Under the pieces are notes generated by a model that worked only from the letters and a program-made list of their open reading frames with translations, ran no database searches and was not told where the DNA came from. 64,000 nucleotides of DNA, taken from positions 558,001 through 622,000 of the forward strand of contig CBDCJB010000013.1 of the NCBI GenBank assembly GCA_965217605.1, given 5' to 3'. This document shows positions 60,201 through 64,000 of this stretch, piece after piece; position 1 is the stretch's first letter; every line of letters begins with the position of its first letter. The stretch is from JAYYZW01 sp965217605 (GTDB lineage Bacteria > Pseudomonadota > Gammaproteobacteria > Ga0077536). A program made the position numbers and the translations under genes.

Positions 60201-60623
60201 ATGAAGAAACTTATCGGTGCCGTAAAGGCGGATTGGTCGGTACGGCCGTGGTGGATGAATCTCATTTTCTATTTTTGTGTGTACATGACCGTTCTGTACC
60301 TGCCCTTCGATCTTTTCTGGAAGCCGGTGGCGGCCGACCATGAAATCTGGTTCGGGTTTGCATTAACCGGCTGGTGGGCCAAAGCAACCGAGCCGCTGCA
60401 CTGGCTCATTTATGGCGCCGGCGCATGCGGCTTTTGGAAAATGAAACCGTGGATGTGGCCGTGGGCGGCGGTCTATGTCGCGCAGGTGGTCATCGCCATG
60501 TGCGTTTGGAACGTCGTCAATGAAAACGGCAGCGGCTGGCTCGCCGGCCTCGTCGCCGCGGCCGTTTTTGCGATCCCCATGGTGGCGCTGTGGCGCGCTA
60601 AACCGCGCTTCGCTACGCAATAG
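60201..60623 (+). CDS. Four-helix membrane protein
   Basis: A 140-residue aromatic-rich protein with helices near residues 18-38, 50-72, 80-98 and 108-132 (WWMNLIFYFCVYMTVLYLPF, then HWLIYGAGACGFWKMKP). No family recognised. It lies between a crotonase and an interrupted acyl-CoA dehydrogenase-like gene. Confidence 0.65.
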   Translation: MKKLIGAVKADWSVRPWWMNLIFYFCVYMTVLYLPFDLFWKPVAADHEIWFGFALTGWWAKATEPLHWLIYGAGACGFWKMKPWMWPWAAVYVAQVVIAMCVWNVVNENGSGWLAGLVAAAVFAIPMVALWRAKPRFATQ

Positions 60624-60642
60624 CCGTGCGATTGCGCCGCGC

Positions 60643-61682
60643 ATGGCGACGCTAGTGTGCTGTCCCGTGAAAAACTTTCGTAATTCGCGAAGGGTTTTTC
60701 GTCGATGGCAAGGCACGACGACGCCGTGTAGCGGGCTCTACACAAGGAGGAGTAACGCCGCCAGCGGCGAAAAAGACCAGTGACTTATGGAAGTTTTTCG
60801 CGGGACAGGACACTAGAAGTTCTGGAACGTTTTTTACAGGGCCGATATGCCCCGGTGTCGTGCGCGACGGAGAAAGCCTACTACGACCTGTGGCATGAAC
60901 GTGGCATCGACGCCTTGACACCCGAAGACGCCGCGATCGCCGGTGCGCTACTCGCCGATCGCCTGCCGTGGGTGTTTACCGCAGGTTACCAAGCGACATT
61001 ACGCAATGCGTTTCCTACGCTACCGCCGCGCGGGTGGGCCGCTTTCGTTGCTACCGAAGATACGCAGACGCATGCCGGCACTACGCTGCGTGAAGACGGC
61101 GATCGGTATCGATTAAACGGCCACAAATTATGGGTCGCGCATTCGCAAGTGGTCGATCACTTGATCGTGACGGTGAACGATCCCGGCGGCGATAAACGCC
61201 GCGCGCGCGGATTGATCGTCGAGCGCGGACGTTCCGGTGTAACGCTCACGCACCGTGATGAACCGGGTTTCCTGGCGGCCATGAGTCAGGGCTTCGCAAA
61301 ATTCGAGAACGCGCCGATTGCCCCGTCGGAATTATTCGAGTTCGAGCCCATCCGCCAGTTCGGCCGCACCGAAGCCAAATACGTAATGCTGGCCGGTACC
61401 GCATTCATGCTCGCGCGCACGCGTGAAGGCAGCGAGTTACAAGATCGACTCTTCGCGACCGGCTCCGCATTACTCGCACTACTCGGCGAATCTCAAACCT
61501 CACGGCAGGTCTACGGCAGCATCGATCGAGAATTCCAACGCTGCGTCGAATCATTTGAGCAACACGTTGACACGACAGCTATCGGCGATTACGACGCCGA
61601 TCGCCGCCTGTTTCGCATGCACACCGATCGGATCCAGCGGCGCGTGGGTTACGCCAAGCAAGACGCCGACGGCGTTCGCTAA
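60643..61682 (+). pseudogene. Acyl-CoA dehydrogenase-like gene broken by MITE copy 2
   Basis: Removing the MITE and one CTAG gives ATG GCG ACG CTA GAA GTT and the protein MATLEVLERFLQGRYAPVSC. It has an acyl-CoA-dehydrogenase pattern: FVATEDTQTHAGTTLREDGD, DRYRLNGHKLWVAHSQVVDH and KAKF-like GFAKFENAPI. The MITE sits after the fourth codon (60656-60812), so the natural start is separated from the body. The body frame stays open from the MITE but without an evident start of its own. About 295 residues remain, shorter than the usual 380. It overlaps the convergent hydrolase by four bases. Confidence 0.82.
60656..60812. mobile_element. 157-bp MITE, copy 2
   Basis: Same length and ends as copy 1 at 14798-14954 (TGTGCTGTCCCGTGAAAAAC at the left), flanked by CTAG at 60652-60655 and 60813-60816. 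It differs from copy 1 at about ten positions, mostly in one central block. Confidence 0.88.
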
Positions 61683-62566
61683 CCGCGGTTGGCATCGAGA
61701 AATCGCAACAGCACGTCACAGTAAGCCACGGGCTCTTCCCACATCGGCAGATGAGAGCTCTGTTTGAACACCACTATCTCCGAGTTCGGCAGGGCATCGT
61801 GAATCTTGCGCGCACACTCGGGGGTCAGGTGATCGTGCAGACCCGAGATGACGAGTGCGGGCTGATTCACCGCGGCCAAATCTTCGAGCCAGTTCTTGTC
61901 CTTCAGGCTACCGGTGTAATACCACTCGTTCGGCCCCTGCAACGCTTCATACGGGGCCATATTCCAGTCGCCGAGCGAGCGGTTGACGGCGTCGGGCCAG
62001 GTATCCAACCGGCAGATGTGGCGATGGTTCAAGAGCGTGAGCGCGGCCTGGTATTCCGGATGATCGAGCGTGCCGTTGGCCTCGTGGTACTGCATCATCG
62101 CCACGGTTTCGGGACCCAGCGCCGCCCGTAACCGCATCAACTCGCTGACGAGGTGCGGCATGTCGCCGGCGCCGTTGGCCAGGGTCAAGGTCTTGAAGGC
62201 GTGTGGGTGGGTGATGGCGTATTCCTGGCCCAGCCAGGTCCCCCAGCTCTGACCATAGAGATGGACCGTACCGAGATCGAGCGCGGTGCGCACCGTTTCA
62301 GTCTCTTCGACATAACGCTCCAAGGTCCATAACGCCGGATCGTCCGGACGATCGGAGGCGCCGCACCCGAGTTGATCGAAAGCCACGACGCGGTAGCCCT
62401 TATCCGCCAGCCAGGAATGCGCATCGCGCACATAGTCGCAGGGCAGTCCCGGGCCGCCGTTGACGCAGAACAGCACCTCGTCGCCGCTGCCGAAGCTGTA
62501 GGCAACGACATTGAAACCGCCGACATCGACGTTGAAGGTTTGGTCAGGATCGCGATCGTCGAACAT
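61679..62566 (-). CDS. Proline-iminopeptidase-like alpha/beta hydrolase
   Basis: A 295-residue S33-type hydrolase. NGGPGLPCDYVRDAHSWL holds the oxyanion segment, GQSWGTWLGQEYAITHP the nucleophile Ser near residue 109, and ISGLHDHLTPE and FKQSSHLPMWEEP the acid and His. Family members remove N-terminal proline or cleave related amides and esters. The start at 62566 is supported by GGGAGG upstream. Divergent from the DszA-like gene. Confidence 0.88.
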   Translation of the reverse strand: MFDDRDPDQTFNVDVGGFNVVAYSFGSGDEVLFCVNGGPGLPCDYVRDAHSWLADKGYRVVAFDQLGCGASDRPDDPALWTLERYVEETETVRTALDLGTVHLYGQSWGTWLGQEYAITHPHAFKTLTLANGAGDMPHLVSELMRLRAALGPETVAMMQYHEANGTLDHPEYQAALTLLNHRHICRLDTWPDAVNRSLGDWNMAPYEALQGPNEWYYTGSLKDKNWLEDLAAVNQPALVISGLHDHLTPECARKIHDALPNSEIVVFKQSSHLPMWEEPVAYCDVLLRFLDANRG

Positions 62567-62637
62567 AATGGTGACCTCCCGCCGGCGTTCGTCTGAGCCC
62601 GAGAATAGCGCAAATAGATCGATAGAGCCGAACTGCC

Positions 62638-63996
62638 ATGAACCCGCCAAAGCGACTCCTGTTCAACGCCTTCTCGATGAACTGCGTCTCCCACATCCAT
62701 CACGGCATGTGGGGTCGAGCCGATACGCGGCAGCTCGAGTACACGTCGCTAGACACGTGGATCGATCTCGCGAAGATCCTCGAAAAGGGGATGTTCGATG
62801 CCCTCTTTCTGGCTGACGTCGTGGGGGTCTACGACACCTACAAGGGCGGGCCGGAGACCTCGATCCGGGAGGGCATGCAGATCCCCATTAATGATCCCAC
62901 GTTGCTCATTCCCACGATGGCGCACGCGACCGAAAACATGTGCTTCGCCTTCACCGGATCGATTCTGGCCGAGCATCCCTATAACTTCGCCCGCCGCGCG
63001 TCGACGCTCGATCATCTGACCAACGGCCGCGTGGCTTGGAACATCGTGACTTCTTATCTGCCGAGCGCGGCCCGTAACTTGGGCTTCGGCGACCTGCCGC
63101 GTCACGATGACCGGTATGACCGCGGTGATGACTACCTGGAAGTGCTGTACAAGCTGTGGGAAGCCAGTTGGGAAGACGATGCTGTAGTCCGCGACCGGGA
63201 ACGGGGCATCTACGCGGACCCGGCGAAGGTGCACAGGATCGATCACGAGGGCCCCTACTACACCGTGCCCGGGCCTCATCTTTGCGAGCCCTCACCCCAG
63301 CGCACACCGCTGTTGTTCCAGGCCGGATCGTCTGAGCGAGGCCGCGAGTTTGCCGCGCGGCACGCCGAATGTGTGTTCGTGCTCACCGGCAAACCTGATG
63401 AGGTGGCGGCCGATATTCGCAAGCGCGCCACCCGTTACGGCCGGCGCCCGGACGATATTAAAATCTGCGTGGCTACCTCGCTGATCGTCGGGGGTACAGA
63501 GGCCGAGGCTCAGGCCAAGTCTGACGATCTACGGCTATCACTCTCGGTCGAAGGCGGGCTCGCCCACATGAGCGGTCACATCGGCGTTGACCTGGCGGAA
63601 ATCGATCCGGATCGCCCGCTCGCCGACTACGATTTCGAAGGCATTCGAGGGATCCTCAAAACCTTTGCAGCCCTTGCGCCAGACAAAACCTGGACCTTTG
63701 GTGACCTTGCCCAGCGACAGATGGCAGGCCAGTGGTTGGCGGGCAGTCCCGAACAGATCGCCGACAAGCTCGAATCCATCGCCAAAAAGGGCGCCGACGG
63801 ATTCAATCTGCTCTACGCGACGACGCCGGGTACCTTCGTCGACTTCATAGAAGGTGTAGCGCCCATCCTTCAAAAGCGCGGTCTCATGCAGACCGAATAC
63901 CAGCCCGGGCCGTTTCGGCAGAAGATCTTCGGCCATCGCCGCCTACCCGATCGCCATCCGGGCGCTACTTTCCGTCGAGACTTCGAGGCAAAATAA
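62638..63996 (+). CDS. NtaA/SnaA/DszA-family FMNH2-dependent monooxygenase
   Basis: A 452-residue LLM monooxygenase of the group that acts on nitrilotriacetate, dibenzothiophene sulfone and alkyl compounds: LFNAFSMNCVSHIHHGMWGR at the start, FLADVVGVYDTYKG, PTMAHATENMCFAFTGSILA, TNGRVAWNIVTSYL and RHDDRYDRGDDYLEVLYKLW. It needs a separate flavin reductase, none is adjacent. It ends four bases before the window edge. Substrate unknown; it fits the window's catabolic character. Confidence 0.9.
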   Translation: MNPPKRLLFNAFSMNCVSHIHHGMWGRADTRQLEYTSLDTWIDLAKILEKGMFDALFLADVVGVYDTYKGGPETSIREGMQIPINDPTLLIPTMAHATENMCFAFTGSILAEHPYNFARRASTLDHLTNGRVAWNIVTSYLPSAARNLGFGDLPRHDDRYDRGDDYLEVLYKLWEASWEDDAVVRDRERGIYADPAKVHRIDHEGPYYTVPGPHLCEPSPQRTPLLFQAGSSERGREFAARHAECVFVLTGKPDEVAADIRKRATRYGRRPDDIKICVATSLIVGGTEAEAQAKSDDLRLSLSVEGGLAHMSGHIGVDLAEIDPDRPLADYDFEGIRGILKTFAALAPDKTWTFGDLAQRQMAGQWLAGSPEQIADKLESIAKKGADGFNLLYATTPGTFVDFIEGVAPILQKRGLMQTEYQPGPFRQKIFGHRRLPDRHPGATFRRDFEAK

Positions 63997-64000
63997 GTCT

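Noticed and set aside
1..64000. CRISPR array, rRNA genes or replication origin
   Set aside because: No regularly spaced repeats, rRNA-like conserved blocks or clustered DnaA boxes were seen on either strand.

Overview
The window reads as chromosomal DNA of a GC-rich bacterium, most probably a gammaproteobacterium-like member of the Pseudomonadota. Supporting signs are a PEP-CTERM protein tail, an Sqr/TusA/DsrE2-type sulfur set, REP-like palindromes, Tn10-like and IS1380-type insertion sequences, and gene-dense, mostly leading-spacer-free operons. The gene content is dominated by catabolism of unusual organic compounds. It includes five luciferase-like (LLM) flavin monooxygenase or oxidoreductase genes, a haloalkane dehalogenase, a hydantoinase A/B pair with an Asp/Glu/hydantoin racemase, a Rieske oxygenase, a flavin monooxygenase of the Baeyer-Villiger type, TauD and nitronate monooxygenase relatives, and several crotonases, acyl-CoA enzymes and SnoaL-like proteins. 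The species cannot be named from sequence alone.

The left end (1-5669) is a stack of mobile DNA. A Tn10-like IS4-family transposase (173-1204) keeps all three catalytic residues. Next to it lies a 4.29-kb element (1376-5661) bounded by 24-bp inverted repeats and an exact 8-bp target duplication, ATTTTTTT. It carries an IS1595-family transposase and a visibly AT-richer cargo: two paralogous tiny proteins, a small membrane protein, a lipoprotein, a secreted protein, a 49-residue ORF behind a hairpin that contains its Shine-Dalgarno, a tRNA remnant, and an intact-looking tRNA with a leucine-tRNA body but a CGG (proline-codon) anticodon and an oversized variable arm. The element landed just upstream of a divergent GroEL-like gene.

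From 5685 to 12074 lie the chaperonin, a tail-anchored protein, a 10-TM heavy-metal exporter, a frameshifted nitronate monooxygenase, a TauD-like dioxygenase and an AAA ATPase. From 12225 to 14290 a PEP-CTERM gene is split by an IS1380-family element. From 14325 to 26444 come a cupin, a DsrE-like secreted protein, an HSL esterase, an old-yellow-enzyme/dienoyl-CoA reductase type flavoprotein, peptidases, the hydantoinase operon, the racemase and the dehalogenase. From 26441 to 32222 there is a leftward run of genes with sulfur-transfer and flavin enzymes. From 32316 to 54575 come hydrolases, transporters, a very large cyclase/STAND-type ATPase regulator, LLM enzymes, a SpoIIE-type phosphatase, pyruvate kinase, an RDD-pilin fusion and PLP enzymes. 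The right part holds a second IS1380 copy that splits an adenylate-cyclase gene and a second copy of a 157-bp MITE that interrupts an acyl-CoA-dehydrogenase-like gene after its fourth codon.

Four mobile families have hit this stretch recently enough that target duplications can still be read: the IS1595-type cargo element, IS1380 (twice, CTAG), a 157-bp MITE (twice, CTAG) and a 256-bp element with two matching hairpins inserted between two convergent stop codons. The two IS1380 copies differ almost only by A:T versus C:G transversions, which is a peculiar spectrum.
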